A DNA stretch of 35,206 nt from assembly GCF_001695625.1 (NCBI RefSeq), contig NZ_MBPN01000053.1, forward strand, positions 1 through 35,206, in the 5' to 3' direction. Of this stretch, positions 7,549-14,987 are shown piece by piece. The number at the start of each line of letters is the position of its first letter. Position 1 is the first letter of the stretch. The notes beneath the pieces are model-generated. The model saw only the letters and a list, made by a program, of their open reading frames with translations, searched no databases and was not told the origin of the DNA. The stretch comes from Pseudomonas defluvii. Lineage in GTDB: Bacteria; Pseudomonadota; Gammaproteobacteria; Pseudomonadales; Pseudomonadaceae. The translations under genes were made by a program, and so were the position numbers.

Positions 7549-8082
7549 ATGGATCACCTAGACATACATCATCCGCCGGCAGCGACTGAAGACGACTGGC
7601 AAGCCCGATGCGGTGTACAGAAGATCGTGCAAACCGACCGTTATGGTTGCGGGGTAGCGTGTTTAGCGATGGTTACCGGCTGGACATATCAACGAGCTCG
7701 GGAGCATTTCGTAAGCCAGGGGCTTGGCAAAAGGAGGCATGGCCGACCGCCCTTCTCTACGAGTTCGGGCGAGATGAGGATGGCGGTGGCCACGGCAGGA
7801 CTTCTGACAGTGACTCGCCGGTGGCGGGGATGGGCCGATCTTCACGGCCTGGCGATAGTCAAATTGCGCGACATACGTCCCGGAGAAAGGGAACGATGGC
7901 ACTGGGCGGTGGCGTTTCGACACCCCGAGTTTGAAATCGCAGTCTTCGATCCGCACCGAGAATGGCCGGGGTTCATTCAACCGCCAATGGACACCCTCTG
8001 CACCATCTTTGAGGCATTTCAGCCGAAAGGCGAATGGTTGCAGGTCGAGCAGAGCTTCCCCTTAGCACCAGCTGTCATGTGA
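7549..8082 (+). CDS. C39/papain-like cysteine peptidase, cytoplasmic
   Basis: The start is ATG 7549 with GAGGA eight bases upstream, giving 177 residues. QTDRYGCGVACLAMVTG (residues 28-44) is the signature of C39-type papain-fold peptidases: Gln28 would form the oxyanion hole and Cys34 the nucleophile. RWHWAVAF supplies a candidate catalytic His and FDPHREWP a candidate Asp. There is no signal peptide and no ABC-transporter partner, so it is not a classical bacteriocin-export peptidase. Stand-alone C39-like proteins of this size occur on plasmids and phages with unknown substrates. It is monocistronic and converges with the gene ending at 8141. Confidence 0.75.
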   Translation: MDHLDIHHPPAATEDDWQARCGVQKIVQTDRYGCGVACLAMVTGWTYQRAREHFVSQGLGKRRHGRPPFSTSSGEMRMAVATAGLLTVTRRWRGWADLHGLAIVKLRDIRPGERERWHWAVAFRHPEFEIAVFDPHREWPGFIQPPMDTLCTIFEAFQPKGEWLQVEQSFPLAPAVM

Positions 8083-8140
8083 CGTTTATGGTGCATGACT
8101 CCCATTCTGACCTGATGGGAGACACTCGTTCTGCAGAGCC

Positions 8141-9214
8141 TCAAGCCTGGGGCAGCTTCACTACTCCCCACCCACTGCCGCCGGCGAGGACCACTGGCCG
8201 GTCAATGTTGGGAAGGTGCAATTCAGGAAAGTCGCAGTAGCGCTCCATTGCACGGGCAAATCGCATGGCCAACTCGAAGCCATTGTCGCGCTGCTCGGGC
8301 ACAGGAAGAGTCTGGCCCGAGACAATGTCGACCACTACACTCCCCAACGATTTGGAGTTAGACGACAAGGTGAGATGCCATGCGCTCTGCCCTTCAAGGA
8401 AGCTGCCGAAGATCGAGGTTTCGACGTCATCGAGCACTCGAAGCTGTGGCTCCCTGAAAAAGACCACTGCCGTTTGTGCCTTCGCTCCCTGCGGTGAAGT
8501 GATCCATTCATAAATCGCACAGCTGGTCTGATCAGGGTTCAGCTCAGGGTCAGGCGCCAAGCCAGTCATGAACACAGGGACCGAGCCGAGTTCGGAGTCG
8601 CTGAAATAGCCCAACCGTGCGACAGGTAGTCCAAATGGTACGTCGTAGTCACGCCCGTCGCTGAGCTCCAGGTTCCAGCCGAGATGCTGGAACATCGCCA
8701 TGTACACCCGCTCATTGGTGAAGTGGCAGCCGCGGCGGTAGTTTTCTTCAGTACCAGGAACAAGCGCTCGATTTTCTTGATCCAGAGCGATGAGGATTTT
8801 GTCCAACCTCGAGGAAGGCGACTCACCCTCCTGATAAAGGGCCTCTTTGACGGCCGCGCGAAGCGGCACGAGTTCAAATGAGCCCAGGGGATTTGCCCAT
8901 AAGAAGAAATTGGCAGTGGCCGGCTTCACACCGAACTCGTGGATCAGGATTGAGCGATGTTCTGCAAGAGTCGAAAGCCGAAGTTCCGGATTCAAATCCT
9001 CAGTCATGAACACGCAGTTCTGTTCTGGGTTGCAGGCCTCGACCATTGCGTTCCAGTGATGCCACCCTGACAGCCTCAGGAACACTTCACGACTTCGATC
9101 TTTCAGGCCTGGAAGGAATCCGGCCAGGCACCCGACCCACGCACGAGCATAGTCCTCCGCAGGGAAGATCATCGGCTTGTCCAGCTGGGGGGCAGATGTA
9201 TTGGTCTTGATCAC
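8141..9214 (-). CDS. Hypothetical 357-residue protein, partner of the zinc-finger acetyltransferase
   Basis: GTG 9214 is the start, with TAGGAG five bases upstream. The protein is soluble and mixed alpha/beta with no signal peptide. Recognisable local features are an N-terminal helical segment (RAWVGCLAGFLPGLKD), SGWHHWNAMVEAC, which recalls helical repeats that bind in a Trp-rich way, and a C-terminal Gly-rich end (VVLAGGSGWGVVKLP). I cannot assign a family. It lies 30 bp after the upstream zf-acetyltransferase gene on the same strand, so the two are probably co-transcribed and may act together. Confidence 0.75.
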   Translation of the reverse strand: MIKTNTSAPQLDKPMIFPAEDYARAWVGCLAGFLPGLKDRSREVFLRLSGWHHWNAMVEACNPEQNCVFMTEDLNPELRLSTLAEHRSILIHEFGVKPATANFFLWANPLGSFELVPLRAAVKEALYQEGESPSSRLDKILIALDQENRALVPGTEENYRRGCHFTNERVYMAMFQHLGWNLELSDGRDYDVPFGLPVARLGYFSDSELGSVPVFMTGLAPDPELNPDQTSCAIYEWITSPQGAKAQTAVVFFREPQLRVLDDVETSIFGSFLEGQSAWHLTLSSNSKSLGSVVVDIVSGQTLPVPEQRDNGFELAMRFARAMERYCDFPELHLPNIDRPVVLAGGSGWGVVKLPQA

Positions 9215-9244
9215 AAAAACTCCTAGAGGCGGTGAGCACTCTGC

Positions 9245-10435
9245 TCACTCACCATGATTCGACAAGCAGCTCTTCTGCCAGTCCGTGCCGTGAATTCGAA
9301 CAAAGGCCTCCATTTCAGGAGACAGCGGACTCTCGATCCTGAAGTCTCCATAGGCCTCAAGGAATCTCCCCCACCGTTCTCGCAACAGCCCGCCGCGCCT
9401 GTATTTAGGCGCCAGCCAGATCCAGGATAAAGTCCAGGGGCTGCCTGATGGGTTCGTTTCCGTCTCGTAAAGGAATGCACAAGCGCCTGCAATCGTGCCG
9501 TCAGCACCAGCTGGAATCAGGTAGCCGTGCCAGTCAACCGTTGCTTTAGTCGACATCGTTCCAGGCCACTGGACAAAGTCGTAGCCAAAATCCGCGCGGA
9601 AACGCTGGGCGCGTTTCAATACCTCCTGATGCATCCACATGGGCACAGATGCGTCTACCCGATCGGCGCCAGCGCCACACTTTAGTCTGGCCGCAAACCG
9701 CTTGTTCGGGCCCGGGTCCAGTAACCGCTGTGTTTCTCTATGAACCTGACGATGTGCTTCACGCTCATTACGACTGCTGGGCAGGTAGGTCGTACCGCAG
9801 TAGGCACAGGTTTTAAGTGCCGAGTTGACGTCACGATATCGGGGCCCGGCTACTTCCAGCGACAACACATCCTCCCCTTGGAGCACCAATGTGAAGCGGT
9901 TTCCTAACTCATCCCGGTGGCGCTTGGTCGTTGGAAATGCCGGCTGGCGCTCCGCATCTGATCGGAGGACTGTCGTAGTACAGCCGCGGGAAACCTCATA
10001 GGTGAGAATGAGGTACTCCGATTCCGTCAGCATGGGCTTGCCTGCCAGGTTGCCCTTTATCGCCTGCACCAGCTGACCAGGTGAGACAGCGAAGCCCAGG
10101 CGTTCCATGAAGATCAGCAGAGCAACGGCATCGGCAACGGCATAGCCATCCAACCACAACACATCGTCGTCGAGGCGCCTGGGCTTCCGGCACAAGCTGA
10201 CTTTAGGGATTCTGAAGTAGGCAGCCAGTGCCTCTGCGTATCGGCCGGCCGCGGCAAACCCGCGGTACTCAGTCGCGATAATCAAATCATCAAAGTCGGA
10301 TCTCGAAATACCGCCACACTCCAACAGTGCACGCTCAGCCGGAGTTAATCCCATCCGATCATCAAGCCGGGGACGCTTCTCCGTCAGCAGTTTGTAGATC
10401 CGCTGCAACTGATCACTGGAAAGCTTGCCGGTCAA
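9245..10435 (-). CDS. Zinc finger plus GNAT protein with Eco1/ESCO-like architecture
   Basis: The 396-residue protein starts at TTG 10435 with AGAGG six bases upstream. Residues 1-200 are a helical and beta domain with no recognised motif. Residues 208-236 form a C2H2 finger, TCAYCGTTYLPS then HRQVHRE (Cys210, Cys213, His228, His232), of the type that precedes the acetyltransferase domain of Eco1/ESCO cohesin acetyltransferases. Residues 262-385 look like a GNAT fold: MHQEVLKRAQRFRADFGYDF, the beta-strand pair TIAGACAFLY, WTLSWIWLAPKYRRGG (a degenerate acetyl-CoA loop) and a closing helix. The order finger-then-GNAT, and the WIW strand before an Arg-rich loop, match ESCO. No bacterial substrate can be inferred. 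It may act with the 357-residue protein immediately downstream. Confidence 0.75.
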   Translation of the reverse strand: MTGKLSSDQLQRIYKLLTEKRPRLDDRMGLTPAERALLECGGISRSDFDDLIIATEYRGFAAAGRYAEALAAYFRIPKVSLCRKPRRLDDDVLWLDGYAVADAVALLIFMERLGFAVSPGQLVQAIKGNLAGKPMLTESEYLILTYEVSRGCTTTVLRSDAERQPAFPTTKRHRDELGNRFTLVLQGEDVLSLEVAGPRYRDVNSALKTCAYCGTTYLPSSRNEREAHRQVHRETQRLLDPGPNKRFAARLKCGAGADRVDASVPMWMHQEVLKRAQRFRADFGYDFVQWPGTMSTKATVDWHGYLIPAGADGTIAGACAFLYETETNPSGSPWTLSWIWLAPKYRRGGLLRERWGRFLEAYGDFRIESPLSPEMEAFVRIHGTDWQKSCLSNHGE

Positions 10436-10582
10436 AAGCTACCTCTCGTGTCGCGGCTGTTTGGGGAACAGGCAGTCTAACGACCGCCGGGCAAATTCAA
10501 AGGCGAATTCCCCGAGTGGTCACGTGCGGGTAGAAACGGATCAAGCTACTTTGAGGTTAACCATCCCTCAGAGGACCTCCAG

Positions 10583-11242
10583 ATGACAGCCACAAGGAAG
10601 AGGCACAGCGCTGCCTGGTTGATCTCTACGGCTTGGATGCTGATGTCTACCGCTGCAATGGCGGCAGAGAACCCTGCCCAGGGCGACCCATTCTCACCAA
10701 CCACACTCAAGGACTGGGTATCAGTCATCAGCACCCTGATCACCATGGCCCTGGCGATTTGGGGTATCTGGAGCGGCTTGAGGTCAGCCCGAAATGCGAT
10801 CCAAGAGAAGCGAAAGGAACACCGTCAGAAGCAGCTTGCCGCTGCACGGGACATGATGAGGGAGATTTTCACAGATCCACTCGCCCGCTCTGCGATGCGA
10901 ATGATGGACTGGTCAGGCCGGACCTTCACCCATGAAGGCCAGACCTACGTCGTTCACTGGAGGGACCTCAAACCAGCCCTTGTCGTGCATGAGAAGGGGA
11001 TGGGGTTCAGCAAGCAGCAGGAGTTCATTCGTGACTGCTTTGAGGCCTTCTTCGATCACATGCTGGTGCTCGAGCACTTCCTTGATCAGGACTACCTGCA
11101 CGAAGCCGACATTGCTGTGCCCTTGGAGTATTACGCCGGGCGCGTCATGTCATTTCCTGATACTTATGACGGGTTCCTGCGGGCTTATGGGTACAGCGAA
11201 GCACGCGCATTGATGCAACGCCTTGCGGAAGGCGGAGAATAG
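10583..11242 (+). CDS. Membrane-anchored hypothetical protein
   Basis: ATG 10583 has GAGGACCTCCAG just upstream. The 219-residue protein starts with a signal-like hydrophobic segment (residues 10-28, ending AAMAAE), followed by a transmembrane helix at about 44-67 (WVSVISTLITMALAIWGIWSG). A basic coiled-coil-like stretch (QEKRKEHRQKQLAAARDMM) and a helical cytoplasmic domain follow. The domain with FIRDCFEAFFDHMLVLEHFL and YLHEADIAVPLEYY resembles the DUF4760-like helical folds seen in accessory genes; this is a weak match. It is divergent from the zf-acetyltransferase operon and shares its 147-bp intergenic promoter region. Confidence 0.7.
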   Translation: MTATRKRHSAAWLISTAWMLMSTAAMAAENPAQGDPFSPTTLKDWVSVISTLITMALAIWGIWSGLRSARNAIQEKRKEHRQKQLAAARDMMREIFTDPLARSAMRMMDWSGRTFTHEGQTYVVHWRDLKPALVVHEKGMGFSKQQEFIRDCFEAFFDHMLVLEHFLDQDYLHEADIAVPLEYYAGRVMSFPDTYDGFLRAYGYSEARALMQRLAEGGE

Positions 11243-11374
11243 GGCCGGCACCAGGGCGAAATCCCACATTTCGTGCAAAGTGCCCTTGCTTACACGGCCT
11301 ACGATGGGGCTTTGTCCCTTGCTGTCTGCTCTGCAGGAGTCCGCATGAAACTGAAGTCCTCCGCTGGGGCAGAA

Positions 11375-12451
11375 TCACTCCATCGGCGGGGGGAGCAGGA
11401 TGTCAGAGAAGGGCTCAGGCACCACCACATTGTAGGGTTTCAGCTGTTCGAGGAGCCCTTTGTAGCCGAGCAACGGAATGGTTCGAGCAGGTTCACCAAG
11501 GTCGTTGCCAAAGAAGTTTTCCCAGTGCCCCAACAGCACAAGACGCGGTTTGGTCACCCTGAGGAGCCCTGTGGGGTAGTAACTGACTTGATTCCACCCT
11601 CCCCCGCAAAGGATCTCGACGTCGACGCGCTTTGAGTCAGAGATTATGGGTGGAAAGCCCCATGGAGGTTCAGCGGCGCTGTCTTGATAGTGAATGCGGT
11701 AAACCGGCCGACCATCCTCCCCGAGGAGGTCAATCATCCAGGCCAGAGTTACTTCACCAAGTCTCCAGTCCAGCAGACCAGTCGGCAAATCGTCGAGATC
11801 CCAGTCGTACTCACCTGGGATGAAGTTATGGCCGAAGAGGTGCCCGGCATGCATGCTTCTAATAGGCATCACACGGATCGAACCCACGGAATTTGCTCCG
11901 TTTACGTCCCCATCAGTGATGACCTTCCCGTCGGAGTAAAACCATGTACCAGGTCGGGAGGGATCACGATGGTCGGTTATCTGCTGCTGACTTGGCACCA
12001 CCACCGCGCCAGCGCCAAAGATCCGCTGTCCTGAGCTGTTCTTTGCTGCATGAAGAATGTGCTTAACCGTTTCAGACCCGTATACGACCGCTTTCGGAGA
12101 GTGCTTATCTACGACCCGCGGCACATCGAGAAGATGATCGTAGTGCGCATGACCCACCAGAAGCATCGTCACGTCTGCTGCAGGCGGCATGTGTCTGTCG
12201 ACCTTCTCGTTGTCGGCTACCACTCGAGCCGGGGGTATCCCAGGAATGCCGAGGCTGGCCGGGTTGGTGTACGAAGGCGCCAGCAATAGCCCCTCCCCAC
12301 GCCAATGTATGAGCCAGCCACCTACGCCAAGAAACTGAATCTTCGGCTCATCGCCCCAATGGTGATTCTGAACCGGTAACCCTTCTGAAAGCGGCTCATG
12401 AGTACAGCCGACCAGCAAACTCAATCCCAGTACGATCGATAGCCCTCGCAT
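11375..12451 (-). CDS. Lipoprotein with metallo-beta-lactamase fold hydrolase domain
   Basis: The start is ATG 12451, giving 358 residues. Residues 1-16 are a lipoprotein signal ending in the lipobox LLVGC (Cys16), so the protein is anchored to a membrane and faces the periplasm. The MBL-fold motif HAHYDH is at 101-106 (His101, His103, Asp105, His106). Further candidate ligands are in RSMHAGHLFGH and VLLGHWENFF near the C-terminus. The layout is closest to UlaG- and NAPE-PLD-like hydrolases and not to beta-lactamases, so antibiotic hydrolysis is not inferred. Longer in-frame starts upstream lack a signal and overlap the preceding gene. It follows the membrane-protein gene by 17 bp, which suggests co-transcription. 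Confidence 0.85.
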   Translation of the reverse strand: MRGLSIVLGLSLLVGCTHEPLSEGLPVQNHHWGDEPKIQFLGVGGWLIHWRGEGLLLAPSYTNPASLGIPGIPPARVVADNEKVDRHMPPAADVTMLLVGHAHYDHLLDVPRVVDKHSPKAVVYGSETVKHILHAAKNSSGQRIFGAGAVVVPSQQQITDHRDPSRPGTWFYSDGKVITDGDVNGANSVGSIRVMPIRSMHAGHLFGHNFIPGEYDWDLDDLPTGLLDWRLGEVTLAWMIDLLGEDGRPVYRIHYQDSAAEPPWGFPPIISDSKRVDVEILCGGGWNQVSYYPTGLLRVTKPRLVLLGHWENFFGNDLGEPARTIPLLGYKGLLEQLKPYNVVVPEPFSDILLPPPME

Positions 12452-12468
12452 GGTCGGCACCCCAGCTG

Positions 12469-13047
12469 TCAAGGTTCGAAGCGGTATACGCGGTGGTAGA
12501 AGGCCCAAAGCATGGAAAACATCGCGACCAGCAATACCCAGTGGGTTACCTCTGGCTTGAACAATGGCAAGAGGAAACCCAGTTTGAAGTAGTCGATTCC
12601 AAGAAGGCATACCAATAGCATGCCAAGGACCAATAGCCCCCTGGGCCCCTTCATCATGCGAAGTGGATGGGCAATAACAGCAGAGAGGGGAACTCCAAGC
12701 AGTGCCAAATAGACAACCCAGACCTGCTCCGAAGGGATCGGCTCGTTTAAGAAGCGAAGACCAGCGAAACCCAGTACCAGCGTCAAGCAGTCCACCAGGT
12801 CAGAGACGAAGGCGCGCCTGGTGTAGCCCTTCCCAAGATCATAGTGCCTGACCATCAGCCTGCTGAATTGCAGGCAGTGGTAGCCAATGAACCAGGCAGC
12901 CATACACAGAGACCAGCCGTTTGGGGACGCGCTCTCGAGAAATACCCTGGCATGCAAGGCACTAACCGTCCAGACAAGAGCGGCTCCCAGCGCTGCCGGG
13001 TAAAGCAACCCTGAAACGAAAAAGTACATGCGGGGACCGACTTCCAT
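12469..13047 (-). CDS. Integral membrane protein of unknown function
   Basis: ATG 13047 has AGGAGC six bases upstream and gives 192 residues. About five or six hydrophobic helices are visible (residues about 10-30, 45-60, 80-100, 108-128, 138-155, 165-182). There is no recognised signature. It lies just upstream of the MBL lipoprotein gene and was probably co-transcribed with it, so the pair may act on a shared envelope substrate. An upstream in-frame ATG at 13083 would add a Cys-containing tail but has a poorer ribosome site. Confidence 0.75.
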   Translation of the reverse strand: MEVGPRMYFFVSGLLYPAALGAALVWTVSALHARVFLESASPNGWSLCMAAWFIGYHCLQFSRLMVRHYDLGKGYTRRAFVSDLVDCLTLVLGFAGLRFLNEPIPSEQVWVVYLALLGVPLSAVIAHPLRMMKGPRGLLVLGMLLVCLLGIDYFKLGFLLPLFKPEVTHWVLLVAMFSMLWAFYHRVYRFEP

Positions 13048-13125
13048 GATGCAGCTCCTAGGTAAGAGATGTTCAGCCTGCATTTTGACTGATCATAGAA
13101 CCTGAGGAGTGAGGAAGTAGGAAGA

Positions 13126-13158
13126 TCGAAAGGAGAGTCGAGGGGGCATGCCCCCTCG
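13126..13158 (-). terminator. Probable rho-independent terminator of the DksA-like gene
   Basis: Bases 13139-13158 are a perfect palindrome whose halves each read CGAGGGGGCA or its complement, just after the dksA-like stop (13166) on the minus strand. On that strand it is followed by a pyrimidine-rich tract ACTCTCCTTTCG, not a pure T run, which lowers confidence. Confidence 0.5.
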
Positions 13159-13165
13159 CTGGAGG

Positions 13166-13588
13166 TCATGCTACACGCTGGCGCTGCGCACGACGTTCCT
13201 GAATCTCTTGAGCATCGATGCAAAGGCTTGCAGTCGGCGCGACCAAAAGGCGCTTGAGCCCAATCGGCTGCCCAAACTCAGCGCAGTAGCCATAATCTCC
13301 TTCTTCGATCCTTTTCAGTGCAGCCTCCACGTCCAGCAACTCTGCCTGGTCCCGCTTCAGCATCCGCATTTCCATCGCGCGCTGCTCTTCCGCGGAGGCA
13401 GTATCCGCCGCATCCGGGAGACGCGCCTCGGAGTCATCGCGGAACGCCTCTGCTCGTTGAGCGAGCAGGCCCTGTAGGTGCAGTTTTCGATTGAGAAGAA
13501 GTTCCTTGAAGAAAGCCAGTTGCTGGTCGGACATGTAATCCGACTCCGGCGCGGAAAGCAGTTGCTGCTGAGTGAGTAAGGTGGACAT
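13166..13588 (-). CDS. DksA/TraR-family regulator with a reduced zinc site (DksA2-like)
   Basis: The start is ATG 13588 with AAGGA eight bases upstream, giving 140 residues. DksA proteins enter the RNA polymerase secondary channel and, with ppGpp, adjust transcription. The acidic coiled-coil tip is intact as LPDAADTA (DxxDxA, Asp59 and Asp62). The globular domain has Cys102 and Cys123, but the partner positions of the zinc finger are Phe105 and Ala126, so only two of four ligands remain. The known zinc-independent DksA2 of Pseudomonas also keeps only two cysteines. The last helix ends IQERRAQRQRVA. The long N-terminal in-frame extension to 13693 has no ribosome site. It could act as a plasmid-borne DksA that works under zinc limitation, which is inference. 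Confidence 0.9.
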   Translation of the reverse strand: MSTLLTQQQLLSAPESDYMSDQQLAFFKELLLNRKLHLQGLLAQRAEAFRDDSEARLPDAADTASAEEQRAMEMRMLKRDQAELLDVEAALKRIEEGDYGYCAEFGQPIGLKRLLVAPTASLCIDAQEIQERRAQRQRVA

Positions 13589-13740
13589 AGGCGATTCCTT
13601 GTGAAGAGGTGGATGGCCCGAGCTTAACGAGGCCTCTCCCCTCTTCAACTCAAATGCCTCCGCTAAATCCCCGGCTACGCAGTCTTGAACCACAGGACTG
13701 CACCGTTATGGTCACCGTCCACACCAGCAGGAGGACATTC

Positions 13741-14088
13741 ATGGAATTCAAAGCGTTGGGCACTGGCCGTTCCACATTCGATGAGCACTACGGGGCGGCA
13801 GCCTATTCCCTGGGCGATCAGCTCGGTTTCATTTACTTTCGCTCAACCGGCATCGAGCCGAGCCATTGGGAAAGCCGTATCTATGAGAACGGCCTGGTAG
13901 CAATGGCGCCAGTGGCTACTGACACCGCTATCCAGGAGGCATTCGACAAAGTGGATCTCTGTGCCGCGCATGCCAGAGCTTTCTCCAGAGCGATGGAAGC
14001 TCTGAGCGCGCATGGTTGCTCCGATGAGGTGCTCTGTTTGCTAACAGCGGCAGAGGGGCAAATTCAGGAGTTGATTTCCGCTGTTTAG
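13741..14088 (+). CDS. Hypothetical 115-residue protein
   Basis: The start is ATG 13741 with GGAGGA nine bases upstream; the in-frame ATG at 13609 would lack a ribosome site and overlap the dksA promoter. The protein is soluble (MEFKALGTGRSTFDEHYG, then LGFIYFRSTGIEPSHWESRIYENG), ending in helices (HARAFSRAMEALSAHG). No family was recognised. It is followed 49 bp later by a small membrane protein on the same strand and may share its transcript, which ends at the terminator at 14469. Confidence 0.7.
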   Translation: MEFKALGTGRSTFDEHYGAAAYSLGDQLGFIYFRSTGIEPSHWESRIYENGLVAMAPVATDTAIQEAFDKVDLCAAHARAFSRAMEALSAHGCSDEVLCLLTAAEGQIQELISAV

Positions 14089-14137
14089 CGCTGAAAGAGG
14101 CTGCTACCCTTGTCGTGAGAGTCAAGAGGAACGCGCT

Positions 14138-14458
14138 ATGCAAACCACCGTCAAAAGCGCTGCAGAAATCGAAGTCGGCCCATTCCGCTATACCGAACGA
14201 GCCTTCCTAGCTACCTTGCTTTGCCTGGCCATCGGAGCGCTGGCGTTGGCATCGATGCTCGGGAGTCACCCCACGAGCGATGCCACCTTGGGCACACGCA
14301 TGCTGTCAGTGCAGATGATCGCTGCCTACCTGATCGTACCAATCACCAGTGTGGGCGGTTTCCTGTGCCACAGAGCCGGCTCTAAGGCCCTTGCCGGAAT
14401 GCTCCCCCTTATTGGAGCAGGCTTCTTGGCCGGCGCGCTGGGCGCAAGCTTGATCTGA
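14138..14458 (+). CDS. Small membrane protein
   Basis: ATG 14138 has AAGAGGAA ahead of it. The 106 residues have a cytoplasmic start, then three hydrophobic segments (about 24-42, 58-75, 86-105) with short connections. No motif identifies it. A clear terminator follows ten bases after the stop, so it ends its operon. Confidence 0.7.
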   Translation: MQTTVKSAAEIEVGPFRYTERAFLATLLCLAIGALALASMLGSHPTSDATLGTRMLSVQMIAAYLIVPITSVGGFLCHRAGSKALAGMLPLIGAGFLAGALGASLI

Positions 14459-14468
14459 TTTCCCCTTA

Positions 14469-14498
14469 GGCTCGGCATTGCCGAGCCGTTTTCTTTTT
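14469..14498 (+). terminator. Rho-independent terminator
   Basis: A perfect 8-bp stem (GGCTCGGC, loop ATT, GCCGAGCC; 14469-14487) is followed by GTTTTCTTTTT. It closes the transcript of the small membrane protein. Confidence 0.9.
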
Positions 14499-14608
14499 GT
14501 GCGGCGCGTCCATGGAATCCAATCGCTGCAGAAGACCAGATTCACTTGGAGGCTACCAGGCCGCCGTTATACTGCTTACTTCACCCCCTGATTTACATGG
14601 AGAAATGC

Positions 14609-14881
14609 GTGAATAAACAAGAACTTATCAACCAAATCGCCGAGTCCGCGGACATCACCAAGGCTGTCGCTGGGAAAGCACTGGATGCGGTGATCGAGTC
14701 CGTGACTTCCGCGCTGAAGGCCGGTGACACTGTGACGCTGGTGGGCTTTGGCTCATTTTTGGTAAAGGAGCGCGCTGCGCGCGAGGGTCGCAATCCTCAA
14801 ACCGGCAATCCTGTCCAGATTGCTGCTGCGAAGATTCCTGGCTTCAAGCCGGGCAAGGCGCTCAAGGACGCGATCAACTGA
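14609..14881 (+). CDS. hup: HU-family DNA-binding protein
   Basis: GTG 14609, with GGAG seven bases upstream, gives exactly 90 residues, the usual HU length. The sequence shows MNKQELINQIAESADITK, the helical dimer core, LVGFGSFLVKERAARE, and the beta-arm with GRNPQTGNPVQI and its Pro tip, ending IPGFKPGKALKDAIN. HU dimers bend and compact DNA non-specifically. On a large plasmid it may act as a nucleoid protein for the plasmid or to limit fitness cost. In-frame starts at 14546 and 14597 would add a non-HU tail. It is monocistronic, with its own terminator. Confidence 0.97.
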   Translation: MNKQELINQIAESADITKAVAGKALDAVIESVTSALKAGDTVTLVGFGSFLVKERAAREGRNPQTGNPVQIAAAKIPGFKPGKALKDAIN

Positions 14882-14898
14882 TCGCTCCATCGCAAGAC

Positions 14899-14926
14899 AA
14901 CCCCGCCCTTCGGCGGGGTTTTTTTT
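14899..14926 (+). terminator. Rho-independent terminator of the HU gene
   Basis: A GC-rich stem, AACCCCGCC paired with GGCGGGGTT around a CTTC loop, runs straight into eight T residues (14919-14926). Confidence 0.95.
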
Positions 14927-14936
14927 GATATCCCCC

Positions 14937-14966
14937 AAAAAAGGGGCACTCCCTTTCCATTATTGG
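14937..14966 (+). promoter_or_regulatory. Repeated promoter-like element, copy 1
   Basis: AAAAAAGGGGCACTC followed by CCTTTCCATTATTGG sits between the HU terminator and the first transfer-operon gene at 14988. A near-identical copy lies at 19908-19938 upstream of the gene at 19955 (26 of the first 27 bases match before the spacing differs). The block GGGCAC-N5-TTCCA resembles a sigma-54 -24/-12 element, except that the -12 GC is CC in both copies. It could instead be a binding site for a plasmid regulator. Confidence 0.6.
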
Positions 14967-14987
14967 ATTGAACAAGGATTTCAAGAC

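Noticed and set aside
8099..8121. Hairpin CTCCCAT / ATGGGAG between two convergent genes
   Set aside because: Seven-base stem with a nine-base loop and no T run on either strand; could be a weak terminator but not supported.
11375..12451. Reading the MBL-fold lipoprotein as an antibiotic-resistance beta-lactamase
   Set aside because: The motif context is UlaG/NAPE-PLD-like and it sits in the plasmid backbone, not in a cassette.
14943..14958. Calling the repeated element a true sigma-54 promoter
   Set aside because: The nearly invariant GC of the -12 box is CC in both copies, so it is reported only as a promoter-like element.
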